From an uncultured Roseobacter sp. (GTDB taxonomy: Bacteria; Pseudomonadota; Alphaproteobacteria; Rhodobacterales; Rhodobacteraceae): a stretch of 64,000 nt of DNA. The position numbers and the translations under genes are program-made. The notes under the pieces were generated by a model, which saw only the letters and a program-made list of their open reading frames with translations, was not told where the DNA came from and did no database searches. Shown here piece by piece: positions 17,771 to 25,892 of the stretch; position 1 is the first letter of the stretch; each line of letters starts with the position of its first letter. The DNA lies in assembly GCF_947491795.1 (NCBI RefSeq), contig NZ_CANLKW010000004.1, forward strand, positions 227,081 to 291,080, given 5' to 3'.

Positions 17771-18952
17771 ATGAAAGACAGCGTATCGGCACAGCCGGGA
17801 TACTTCGCGCCGGAAGACTGCAATCTGGATGATCTCAAAGCGCTGACAGCTCAGGAAACGACACCGGAACAGGCCCCGCGCGCCGCGGAAATCCTGAAGA
17901 ACATCCCGGTCTATCAGATGCATGATATCTCCGCTGATCTGGCGGATGAAAAGACGCGCGCGCAGCTCATGGCGGAATGGGCCGGGATATTGCTGACGGG
18001 ACCCGGCGTGCTGGTTTTGCGCGGCGCTTGTCGAAACAGCGGGGCGCTTGATCGGGCGTCACAGGTCTTTGAAGAGATTATCGCGGCGGAAAAAAGTGCC
18101 GGCGGCGAAGGCGCGGATCATTTCGCGGCCTCGGGTGCAAACGACAGGATCTGGAATGCTCTGCAAAAGCTGTGTGAGCGCGACCCCGAAACCTTCATGC
18201 ATTGCTTTGCAAGCCCGGGCATTGATGCTGTCTGCGAGGCCTGGCTGGGCAAAGGGTACCAGATGACGGCCCAGGTGAACCTTGTTCATCCCGGTGGTGC
18301 AGCACAGCTTGCACATCGCGACTATCACCTTGGGTTTCAGACATCAGAGGTCAGTGCGGCGTTCCCCGCGCATGTACACGCACTGTCGCCGGTACTGACG
18401 CTGCAGGGGGCCGTCGCGCATATGGACATGCCGGTTGAAAGCGGACCGACCAGGCTGCTGCCGTTTTCACAGGCATATCTGCCGGGCTATGCCGCATGGC
18501 GACTGGAAGACTTCCGGGCGTACTTTGAGGAAAACAGCGTCCAGCTGCCGCTTGAAAAAGGGGACGCACTCTTCTTCAGCCCTGCGCTTTTCCATGCGGC
18601 GGGCGCAAACATCTCGTCTGATATTCACAGACTGGCAAACCTGTTGCAGATATCGTCTCCCTTCGGGCGCGCAATGGAGACGGTGGACCGGACGTCGATG
18701 TGCAAGCTTTTGTATCCGCACATCAGCAACGCTGCAGTAAACGGTACGCTGTCCGTCGCGGAGCGTGCTGCGGCGATTGCTGCGGTTGCAGAGGGTTATT
18801 CTTTCCCCACAAATCTGGACCTGGACCCACCGTCAGGCGGGCTCGCGCCGCAGACGCAGCAGGCATTCTTTCACCAGGCATTGGAAGAAGACCTGGACGC
18901 GGATACTTTTGCCGACCGTCTGGACCAGATGGATGCCCGCCGCCTGCCGTGA
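17771..18952 (+). CDS. Phytanoyl-CoA dioxygenase family (PhyH-like) protein
   Basis: A 393-residue putative Fe(II)/2-oxoglutarate-dependent oxygenase. The facial triad is suggested by HRDYH near residue 180 (HxD), and FHAAG near residue 275 (distal His), with SSDIHRLANLLQ just after as the likely 2-oxoglutarate Arg region. Members hydroxylate small molecules, lipids or alkylphosphonates. ATG 17771 is preferred over an in-frame ATG 24 bases upstream because AGGAG lies nine bases before it. It stands between the TetR gene and the convergent ABC ATPase of the inositol cluster. Substrate unknown. Confidence 0.85.
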   Translation: MKDSVSAQPGYFAPEDCNLDDLKALTAQETTPEQAPRAAEILKNIPVYQMHDISADLADEKTRAQLMAEWAGILLTGPGVLVLRGACRNSGALDRASQVFEEIIAAEKSAGGEGADHFAASGANDRIWNALQKLCERDPETFMHCFASPGIDAVCEAWLGKGYQMTAQVNLVHPGGAAQLAHRDYHLGFQTSEVSAAFPAHVHALSPVLTLQGAVAHMDMPVESGPTRLLPFSQAYLPGYAAWRLEDFRAYFEENSVQLPLEKGDALFFSPALFHAAGANISSDIHRLANLLQISSPFGRAMETVDRTSMCKLLYPHISNAAVNGTLSVAERAAAIAAVAEGYSFPTNLDLDPPSGGLAPQTQQAFFHQALEEDLDADTFADRLDQMDARRLP

Positions 18953-18967
18953 GGCGACGGGACGTTT

Positions 18968-19747
18968 TCAGACGGTGCCGCCCAGGCTGCCCTCCAGGGT
19001 CGCCATCTCCTGGCCACCGGCCATCATGTCCTGCAGTTCTTCGGGCGTGATATCGCCACGCTCTGCAGTGCCCAGGGTCTTGCCACGGTTCAGCACCGTA
19101 AAGCGGTCTCCGACGGCCATGGCATGACGAACATTGTGCGTGATGAACACCACCGCAATGCCTTGTTTGCGCACCTTGTCAATTGTGGCCAGAACGTTGG
19201 ACGTCTGGCGCACACCCAGCGCTGATGTCGGCTCATCGAGGATCAGAACCTTGGCACCGAAATGAACAGCACGTGCAATCGCGACGGTCTGGCGTTCACC
19301 GCCGGACAGTGTGCCGACCGCCTGGTCGGGCCCGCGCAGGTTAATCCCCATTTTCCGCATCTCTTCCATGGTGACCCGATTGGCATAGTCATGGTCGAAA
19401 AAGCTGATGCCTGCGACCTTCTTCAAAGGTTCGTTCCCCATGAAAAAGTTGCGGCTGACAGACATCAGCGGGATCATCGCCAGGTGCTGGTGAACAGTCG
19501 CGATGCCAGCTGCAATTGCGTCCCGGGGGTCGGCAAAGTCGAGTGGTCTGCCCTCGAAGATAATCTCCCCGTGGGTCGGTTTGTGCACACCGGACATGGT
19601 TTTGATAAAGGTCGACTTGCCCGCGCCATTGTCGCCCAGCAAGCAGTGGCACTCGCCGGCAAAGACGTCGACCGAAACACCTGCCAGCGCGATAACGCTG
19701 CCAAAGTGTTTTTCGATGTCTTTCATCTGAATGATCGGATCAGCCAT
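18968..19747 (-). CDS. Sugar (inositol-type) ABC transporter ATP-binding protein
   Basis: A 259-residue cassette ATPase with Walker A GDNGAGKST near residue 40, signature LSGGERQTVAIARAVHFG near residue 148, Walker B VLILDEPTSALG near residue 169 and ITHNVRHAM after it. It is the last gene of the operon SBP-permease-ATPase read leftwards from 21890, starting one base after the permease stop. Its cluster neighbours indicate myo-inositol or related polyol uptake. It is not the closest copy of the 291 ATPase, only the same subfamily. Confidence 0.93.
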   Translation of the reverse strand: MADPIIQMKDIEKHFGSVIALAGVSVDVFAGECHCLLGDNGAGKSTFIKTMSGVHKPTHGEIIFEGRPLDFADPRDAIAAGIATVHQHLAMIPLMSVSRNFFMGNEPLKKVAGISFFDHDYANRVTMEEMRKMGINLRGPDQAVGTLSGGERQTVAIARAVHFGAKVLILDEPTSALGVRQTSNVLATIDKVRKQGIAVVFITHNVRHAMAVGDRFTVLNRGKTLGTAERGDITPEELQDMMAGGQEMATLEGSLGGTV

Positions 19748-19748
19748 A

Positions 19749-20861
19749 TCAGCGCTCCCCCGTAATGATGCGGCGGATGTAGGTGTTCAGGATCACCGCA
19801 AAGAGAAGGATCACCCCGAGAAACACCCGGAAAAGAGAGCTCTCCACACCGGCAAAGAAAAGACCCTGCTGGACCACGCCAAAGATCAGTGCACCCAGAG
19901 CGGCACCGATAACAGAGCCGTATCCGCCGGTCAGCAGCGCGCCGCCGATGACCACCGCGATGATCGCCTCAAATTCCTTGAGCAAGCCCCGGTCGGCCCC
20001 GGCAGAGCCGAACTCCATGACCTGGCAGACGGCAAAAACCGTGGCGCAGAACGCCGTGAACGTGAACATCAGAATCTTGACCTTGTTCACAGGAACACCG
20101 GAATTACGTGCAGCTTCTGCATCGCCGCCGGATGCAAAGATCCAGTTCCCAAACCGCGTGCGCGTCAGCAGAATATGCCCGAACACAATCAGAACAAGCG
20201 CCCAGATGATCAGCATGGGAATGCCATCTACGACGGGTTGCCCGGCGCGGGAGCCACGCTCAAAGACACCGATAATGCCCGCATCGCCGAGCCACTGAAA
20301 CAGCGGCTGACCGATTTTTCCGCCAAAAACCGGTGCAAGCCAGTCGCCCTCGGCTGCATCGCGGATGCCGCCAATGATGGTTTTGCGTTCGATGGTCTGT
20401 GGGATGTAGATCGTAAAGCCGCGCAGGATGAACAGAAACGCAAGCGTGACAATAAAGCTGGGCAGCCCGGTCCGGACGACAATAAAGCCGTTCAGAGCGC
20501 CGAGTGCGCAGCAGATCACAAACGTGATGATGATGGCGATCCACATGGGCCAGGCCAGAACAACGCCAAAGACCGCGATCATCATCCCGGCGAAGCCGAT
20601 CATGGATCCCACGCTCAGGTCGAACTCGCCCGAGATCATCAGCAGACAGGCACCGACGGCAATGATCATGAACTGAGCTGAAACGATCGTCCAGTTCATC
20701 ACCCCCTGGCTGTTGAACATGCCGCTGTCGAAAGCAAAGAGCGCGAAAAGAGTGAAAACCGCGACAGTGCCAACGATACCACCCAGTTCGGGCCGTATCA
20801 GCGCCTGCCGCAAAGGAGATATCTCCTTTATTCGTTCATCGGTATCGGTTGTATCTGCCAT
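19749..20861 (-). CDS. Sugar (inositol-type) ABC transporter permease
   Basis: A 370-residue permease of the ribose family. Hydrophobic segments cover most of the chain, with the GEFDLSVGSMIGFAGMM segment near residue 82 and the AVVIGGALLTGGYGS segment near residue 292. It is preceded by a strong hairpin with a T-run after the binding-protein gene, which probably sets lower expression of permease and ATPase than of the binding protein. Probably imports an inositol or inositol derivative, given the regulon that surrounds it. Confidence 0.93.
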   Translation of the reverse strand: MADTTDTDERIKEISPLRQALIRPELGGIVGTVAVFTLFALFAFDSGMFNSQGVMNWTIVSAQFMIIAVGACLLMISGEFDLSVGSMIGFAGMMIAVFGVVLAWPMWIAIIITFVICCALGALNGFIVVRTGLPSFIVTLAFLFILRGFTIYIPQTIERKTIIGGIRDAAEGDWLAPVFGGKIGQPLFQWLGDAGIIGVFERGSRAGQPVVDGIPMLIIWALVLIVFGHILLTRTRFGNWIFASGGDAEAARNSGVPVNKVKILMFTFTAFCATVFAVCQVMEFGSAGADRGLLKEFEAIIAVVIGGALLTGGYGSVIGAALGALIFGVVQQGLFFAGVESSLFRVFLGVILLFAVILNTYIRRIITGER

Positions 20862-20888
20862 AGCGTGTCCCCCGGCTTGCAGAATGAG

Positions 20889-20924
20889 AAAAAAAGGGCG
20901 GCCCTCATGTTGAGAAGGCCGCCC
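20889..20924 (-). terminator. Terminator/attenuator after the binding-protein gene
   Basis: Read on the minus strand, GGGCGGCC and its partner GGCCGCCC form an 8-bp stem with a 13-base loop, followed by seven T. It lies between the binding-protein stop (20940) and the permease start (20861), so it likely attenuates rather than ends the operon. Confidence 0.85.
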
Positions 20925-20939
20925 CTTAAAGTTCGGATA

Positions 20940-21890
20940 TCAGCGGTATTCGCCGGCGAACTCTTCAACTTTGGTCAGGCCGTCCTTGGTCACGAAACCA
21001 GGGCCGGAGTTGATGTTGTTGCCGGGCAGAACGCCGTAGCGGTCCCAGTTGGCCAGGATTACCACAGGCATATAGGCCTGCAGGAAGGGCTGCTGGTCGA
21101 TGCCCCAGTTGATGGTGCCGGCCTTGATGCCTTTGACGATTTCTTCACCCAGGTCGAAGGTACCGAAATGGATGTCACCAGCCATACCGTTTTCCTGCAG
21201 TGCTGCAATTGTCGGGTCGGCAGAAACCGGGCCCAGCGTCAGGATGCCGTCAACGTCAGGGTTGGCAGAGAGATAGGCCAGAACCTTGTTTTTGATTTCC
21301 GACGGGTCTGTGCCGCTGTCCATCATTGCATCACCAAGATCGATGCCAAGCCCATCCGCGTAACCGCGGCAGCGCTCACCAACTGTCGGCTGCTGGATCG
21401 CGTGGTTCACACAAAGGAAGTTTGTCACCCCTTCGCCTTTGGCCCGCAGACCAGCGGCAAAGCCGGCGTCATACTCGGGCTGGCCCACATACATCAGAGC
21501 GCCGACCTCACGTGCCTGTTCAGGCGTGCCGGTGTTCATGATGATCACGTCGATACCCTGGTCCACAGCGTTCTGGATCGGGCCTTTGAGCACGTCAAAG
21601 TCAGCCAGTGTGGTGATGATACCATCGGGCCCCGAAGCCGCGGCCTGGTCAATGATGCGCGCCATGTCGGCGATGTCGCCTGTGGGCGGGTTGCGGTATT
21701 CAACATCGGCGCCAACCTGCTCGCCTGCCAGCGCAATACCGTTCTTGATGGTGTTCCACCATGTGTCGCTGTCAGGCGCGTGGCTGACGAGAATGTACTT
21801 CTCACCTTCGGCCGCAGCGGTCTGTGCTGTCATAAAAGGTGCGGCAACAATGGCCGTCGCAAGCACCAGCTTGTTCATCAGTGATGTCAT
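20940..21890 (-). CDS. Periplasmic sugar/inositol-binding protein
   Basis: A 316-residue RbsB-like binding protein. ATG at 21890 follows GGGAGGAAACAC, and the signal peptide (MTSLMNKLVLATAIVAAPFM, cleaved near AAAEG) begins there; a longer frame to 21965 has no ribosome site. The mature start KYILVSHAPDSDTWWN, the segment PDVDGILTLGPVSADPTIA and the C-terminal region IDQQPFLQAYMPVVILANWD follow the type I periplasmic-binding fold. Divergent from the LacI gene across an 18-bp palindrome. It would capture the inositol-type substrate of the cluster. Confidence 0.92.
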   Translation of the reverse strand: MTSLMNKLVLATAIVAAPFMTAQTAAAEGEKYILVSHAPDSDTWWNTIKNGIALAGEQVGADVEYRNPPTGDIADMARIIDQAAASGPDGIITTLADFDVLKGPIQNAVDQGIDVIIMNTGTPEQAREVGALMYVGQPEYDAGFAAGLRAKGEGVTNFLCVNHAIQQPTVGERCRGYADGLGIDLGDAMMDSGTDPSEIKNKVLAYLSANPDVDGILTLGPVSADPTIAALQENGMAGDIHFGTFDLGEEIVKGIKAGTINWGIDQQPFLQAYMPVVILANWDRYGVLPGNNINSGPGFVTKDGLTKVEEFAGEYR

Positions 21891-21977
21891 GTGTTTCCTC
21901 CCGGGTTTCACCGTTTTCATGGCAAAAGAGTGGCCTGTGCCACCTCTGTGAGTCGACTTAAGCACAGTAGAATTTAC

Positions 21978-21995
21978 TTTGCAACCGGTTGCAAA
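21978..21995. promoter_or_regulatory. Putative LacI operator 1 (perfect 18-bp palindrome)
   Basis: TTTGCAACCGGTTGCAAA is a perfect palindrome with the central CG typical of LacI-family operators. It lies between the binding-protein gene (start 21890) and the lacI-type gene (start 22070). The identical 18 bases recur at 27021-27038, before iolD. Confidence 0.88.
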
Positions 21996-22069
21996 AATAC
22001 TCAGTCGATTTCATACTCTGTGCAAACTGTGCTTTGAGGCCGCCCATACGGGCCGGGATTTTTCTGACT

Positions 22070-23071
22070 ATGGCCATAACTCTGAAAGAAGTCGCAGAGC
22101 GCGCCGGCGTCTCAAGATCTGCGGTTTCACGCACGTTTACAGATGGCGCATCGGTTTCCGAAAAGATGCGGCGCAAGGTTGAGAAAGCGGCGCGGGATCT
22201 GGGCTACAGCCCAAACGCACTTGCGTCTTCGCTGACAACCGGCCGGACAAAACTCATTGGTCTGATATCTAACAACTTTCACAACCCGATTTTTCTGCAG
22301 GTCTTTGATCTCTTTACCCGTGGCCTGCAGGACCGGGGCCTGAGGCCACTGCTGGTCAATCTGTCGGACGAAACAGATCCGGAAGCTTCCGTGCGCATGT
22401 TGCGGCAGTATTCTGTCGACGGTGCCGTTGTTGCGTCCTCGACCCTGTCGCCCGAGTTTGCAAAAGCTTTCCGGGATGCGGGTGTGCCCGTCGTGCACAG
22501 TTTCGGGCGCCATTCCAGTACGCCGCAGGTGCATGTTGTTGGTATTGATAACGTTGAATGCGGTCGGATGGCCGCGCGCACGCTGGTCGAAAGAGGGTAC
22601 AAGCGGATCGGGTTTCTGGGCGGGCCGCAGAACGCAACCTCCACGCAGGACCGGTTCTCGGGGTTCATGAGCGAGCTGGAAAAGGTGCGCGGACTGACCC
22701 TGTCGCACAGTTTTGCCGAAGCGTATTCATTCAATGCGGGCCGGGCCGAAATGATGCGGCTGCTTGGATCGAAACCTGCCGAAGCTTACTTTTGCGGGGA
22801 TGACGTTCTTTCTATCGGGGTCCTGTCTGCGATTTCTGAAAGTGGTCTCTCGGTGCCCGGGGACATTGGTCTGATCGGGCTGAACGACATGGAAATGGCC
22901 GGGTGGCAGAACATTGACCTGACCACGATACACCAGCCGATACGCCAGATCGTAAACTCATCCATAGAGCTGATGGTGGCCATGCTGGACGAGCCGGACC
23001 GCTACCCGGAAGCGCGGATTTTCCCCTGTTCGATTGTCGAGCGCGGGACGCTCAGGCCGTTAGGTTTTTGA
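22070..23071 (+). CDS. LacI-family regulator of the inositol cluster
   Basis: A 333-residue LacI repressor. Helix-turn-helix TLKEVAERAGVSRSAVSRTF (residues 4-23), then the hinge and an effector domain starting at LIGLISNNFHNPIF near residue 63; the family segment DIGLIGLNDMEMAGW is near residue 272. ATG 22070 places the helix-turn-helix at the N-terminus as usual; the longer frame from 21989 would run across the operator and has no good start. Two identical palindromes in the regulon support a local repressor released by inositol or an early catabolite. It is not the RpiR-type IolR used in rhizobia. Confidence 0.92.
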   Translation: MAITLKEVAERAGVSRSAVSRTFTDGASVSEKMRRKVEKAARDLGYSPNALASSLTTGRTKLIGLISNNFHNPIFLQVFDLFTRGLQDRGLRPLLVNLSDETDPEASVRMLRQYSVDGAVVASSTLSPEFAKAFRDAGVPVVHSFGRHSSTPQVHVVGIDNVECGRMAARTLVERGYKRIGFLGGPQNATSTQDRFSGFMSELEKVRGLTLSHSFAEAYSFNAGRAEMMRLLGSKPAEAYFCGDDVLSIGVLSAISESGLSVPGDIGLIGLNDMEMAGWQNIDLTTIHQPIRQIVNSSIELMVAMLDEPDRYPEARIFPCSIVERGTLRPLGF

Positions 23072-23279
23072 TCGCCTGAATGTCCGTCTGGAGCCCGAAT
23101 TGTCCGATGCTGCGGCCGGTATGAATGCATGATTCCTTTACCAGCTCTCAAAATGCGCCAAGCTCAAACTGGGTTGTTTCCAGAGCTTCCTGGTACAGGA
23201 CAACGCGTTCGGTCAAATCAATGCCATGAGTGTGACTGAAGCGGCTGTTTTTGGAGCATCCTCGTATAGACGTGCGGGC

Positions 23280-23693
23280 TCAGACAGCCAATGCGTTTTT
23301 GTCATTCCAGCCGCAATCTCCAGCCATCGCAACACTGAGCCGCCAACTTCCCTCCACCAGCACACAGATGTACAGAGCGTCGATTGCAGCGATTTCCGAG
23401 CCATCAGATTTAAGTCGTCGCAGGTTCTTGAGTTCCGCCAATGCCGCATGCTCGTTGCAAATAGTAACGACGACTTCCTCAATCTCGGTATGGTCGAAAC
23501 CTTCAGCTTCGAGTGCAAAAAACTGCTGCCGCAGCTTCGAAATAAGCGCGTCCTTGCTTGGAATGTGAAGATTGCCGCTTGGACCAATGTAAGTGGCAGG
23601 CTCAGAGAAGAGCGAAGCCATCTTTTCAAAGTCGCGAGAATTCCACGCAAGGAGATACGTTTCAATCAGGTTGGCGATTTCTTTCTTAGCCAT
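23280..23693 (-). CDS. SnoaL/NTF2-like protein of unknown role
   Basis: A 137-residue protein with the NTF2-like cone pattern: a first helix with LIETYLLAWNSRDFEKMASL (residues 8-27), then PATYIGPSG and a strand-rich C-terminus. Start ATG 23693 follows GGGAGGTTGCC. Members may be enzymes (SnoaL-type) or stress or conjugation factors; no catalytic set is identifiable. Base usage appears more A+T-rich than in the flanking genes, which could mean recent transfer. It sits alone, convergent with the LacI gene, and its relation to the inositol genes is unclear. Confidence 0.7.
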   Translation of the reverse strand: MAKKEIANLIETYLLAWNSRDFEKMASLFSEPATYIGPSGNLHIPSKDALISKLRQQFFALEAEGFDHTEIEEVVVTICNEHAALAELKNLRRLKSDGSEIAAIDALYICVLVEGSWRLSVAMAGDCGWNDKNALAV

Positions 23694-23832
23694 GGCAACC
23701 TCCCGCATTCCGAACAACTGAGCTGTGCCGAGGTATAGCCGATTTCGACTACGTGCGTATGAGAAACCGCCGTTCAGCGGAAAGTCCATTCAATTCGCTT
23801 TGTCCCGCACAGCTGATCAACCAATCCCGCAA

Positions 23833-24966
23833 TCACCGCAGCATTGGCGGTCGCGCATCCACCCAGGCACCGTCCGCTCTGGCCGACTCCACGGCCGCAT
23901 AGACCGCTGCCATGGACCGCAGGCCGTCTTCGGCTGTGGGCAGGGCAGGACGTGCCTCTCCCCGGATTGCAGCGGCCAGATCGACGTAGATATTCGCCAC
24001 AGCCAGGGGGAAACCTTCGGGGTGTGCAATGGCCACCCGGCTCAGACGTGCGGCTTCATCGGACAGCCCTGCCTCGCCCTTTTCCATGATCTGTGTGCGG
24101 CCACCCAAAGGCGTGTAGAACACCTGGTTTGGTTGTTCAGAGGCCCATCGCATCCCGCCGGTTTCGCCAAAGACCTGGATGTCAAAGCCATGCTGGCGAC
24201 CAATCGCAACAGAAGAGGACCAGAGCCGCCCGACGGTGCCGCCGGCCATGCGGAAATTGACCATCGCATCGTCTTCCAGCTCACGGCCAGGGATGGTCGA
24301 GGCAAAGTCGGCGGAGAGCGTTGTCACTTCGTCACCGGCGATAAAGCCTGCCATATGCAGGGCATGAATGCCGCAGTCCGCAAACTGGCCTGACACGCCT
24401 GCCATGCTAGGATCATACCGCCAGCGCACGCGCGGATTGTCTGCATCTGTGGCGTCACCATGATGCCCGTGGCTGAAATTTGTCACGATCAGGCGTACTT
24501 TGCCGATCTGTCCGGTCTCAACCATCTGGCGCATTTCGCGCACCATCGGGTAGGCGGAATAGCAATAGTTGACCGTACAGATCCTGCCGGATGCCGCGGC
24601 GGTTCTGACGATTTCCTCGCCCTCTTCAACCGTCATGGTCATCGGCTTTTCGCACAGCACGTTAAAGCCAGCCTCGAGAAAGGCTTTGGTAATCTCGAAA
24701 TGTGTCGAGTTGGGCGTGGCAACCGTTACCAGATCGACCCGGTCGTCGCGGTTCTTCTCACCCTCCAGCATTTCCTGCCAGTTTGCATAGGCTCTGTCCG
24801 CAGCTACACCCAGAGACTGCGCATAGGCTTTGCCTTTTTTGGCATCCACATCGAGCGCGCCAGCCGCAAGAACAAAGTTGCCGTCCGCCTGTGCGCCGAG
24901 GCGATGCGCCGGCCCGATCTGACTGCCTTCGCCGCCGCCGATCATACCCCAGTTCAGTTTTGCCAT
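23833..24966 (-). CDS. Gfo/Idh/MocA-family oxidoreductase
   Basis: A 377-residue NAD(P)-dependent dehydrogenase. The Rossmann motif GMIGGGEGSQIGPAHR begins near residue 7, and the family signature CEKPMTMTVEEGEEI near residue 103 has the catalytic EKP lysine; a second conserved region FADCGIHALHMAGF near residue 198 carries the catalytic His. Third gene of a leftward operon with the TIM-barrel protein (24979) and another Gfo/Idh protein (25893). Likely oxidises an inositol isomer or derivative that IolG does not handle, feeding 2-keto-inositol to the shared pathway. Confidence 0.9.
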   Translation of the reverse strand: MAKLNWGMIGGGEGSQIGPAHRLGAQADGNFVLAAGALDVDAKKGKAYAQSLGVAADRAYANWQEMLEGEKNRDDRVDLVTVATPNSTHFEITKAFLEAGFNVLCEKPMTMTVEEGEEIVRTAAASGRICTVNYCYSAYPMVREMRQMVETGQIGKVRLIVTNFSHGHHGDATDADNPRVRWRYDPSMAGVSGQFADCGIHALHMAGFIAGDEVTTLSADFASTIPGRELEDDAMVNFRMAGGTVGRLWSSSVAIGRQHGFDIQVFGETGGMRWASEQPNQVFYTPLGGRTQIMEKGEAGLSDEAARLSRVAIAHPEGFPLAVANIYVDLAAAIRGEARPALPTAEDGLRSMAAVYAAVESARADGAWVDARPPMLR

Positions 24967-24978
24967 GGGAGCAGTCCT

Positions 24979-25872
24979 TTAGTTAAAGCCAATGGATTCA
25001 AGGTACTCGCGGTTCGCGCGCGCGTCGCCGACCGGATCAGGGTCAAGCGTCGGATCGCAATCCTGCTCCACAGTGCACCAGCCTTCAAATCCTGCATCCA
25101 GCAGAACCTGGCGCACAGCCGGGAAATCAACATCGCCCTGACCAAGGTTGCAGAAAATGCCCTGGCCGCAGGCGTCATAAAACCCGGTGCGCTTTGCAAT
25201 CACATCTGCCTTTACCACCGGATCTATATCCTTGAAGTGCATGTATGAAATGCGGCCGATGTGGCGTTTCATAAAGGCGACGGGGTCGAAACCTGCATAG
25301 GAATGATGCCCTGTATCAAAGCAGATCCTGAGGATGTTCTCCTCCACTTCGTTGAGAAGCCTTTCCAGCTCCGGCTCAAAGTCCATGAAGCCCGCAGCAT
25401 GCGCATGAATGCCAACCGTCAGCCCGTATTCTTCGGTACCCATCCGCGCAATCTGTGCGATCCGGTCACGGTAAGCCGCCCATTCAGATGCGTCCATCTG
25501 TTCGGCTTCACCCGCCCGCCCGGCCGTCGGCGCGCGGCGGTCCGAAATGGAATCGATCAGGACAAGGTGCTTTGCGCCATGGGCGGCCAGTGCTTTACAG
25601 GTGCGCACCGAACCATCCATCACATCGTCCCAGGCATTCGGGTCGTGGAACGGGCGAAAAACAACACCGCCAATGAGCTCAAGGTCTTTTTCCGCGAGTG
25701 CGTCCCCCAGTACAGCCGGATCTTCGGGCATAAAGCCGACGGGCCCCAGTTCGATTCCCTTGTACCCTGCCGCCGCACAGTCATTCAGCACAGACTGCCA
25801 TGTGGGATTGCGCGGATCGTCCGCAAATTCAACGCCCCAGGAGCAGGGCGCATTGCCAATACGGATAGTCAT
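24979..25872 (-). CDS. IolE/MocC-like TIM-barrel protein (2-keto-inositol dehydratase candidate)
   Basis: A 297-residue xylose-isomerase-like TIM barrel. Metal-site strands are visible: GIHAHAAGFMDF near residue 153, CFDTGHHSYAGF near residue 184, YMHFKDIDPV near residue 210 and the late GWCTVEQDCDP near residue 268. These correspond to the metal ligands of IolE-type dehydratases. The opening RIGNAPCSWGVEF differs from the usual APIGW or NPISW start of IolE and is closer to what I recall for MocC-type proteins of rhizopine catabolism. No other IolE is in the window, so it may supply the inosose dehydratase step; an epimerase role is the alternative. Confidence 0.82.
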   Translation of the reverse strand: MTIRIGNAPCSWGVEFADDPRNPTWQSVLNDCAAAGYKGIELGPVGFMPEDPAVLGDALAEKDLELIGGVVFRPFHDPNAWDDVMDGSVRTCKALAAHGAKHLVLIDSISDRRAPTAGRAGEAEQMDASEWAAYRDRIAQIARMGTEEYGLTVGIHAHAAGFMDFEPELERLLNEVEENILRICFDTGHHSYAGFDPVAFMKRHIGRISYMHFKDIDPVVKADVIAKRTGFYDACGQGIFCNLGQGDVDFPAVRQVLLDAGFEGWCTVEQDCDPTLDPDPVGDARANREYLESIGFN

Positions 25873-25892
25873 AGTGGATCCCTTTTACAGAG

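Noticed and set aside
19731..20681. Plus-strand open frame of 316 codons over the inositol permease
   Set aside because: Composition of Asp, Arg, His and Gln repeats typical of antisense frames; the minus-strand permease is clear.
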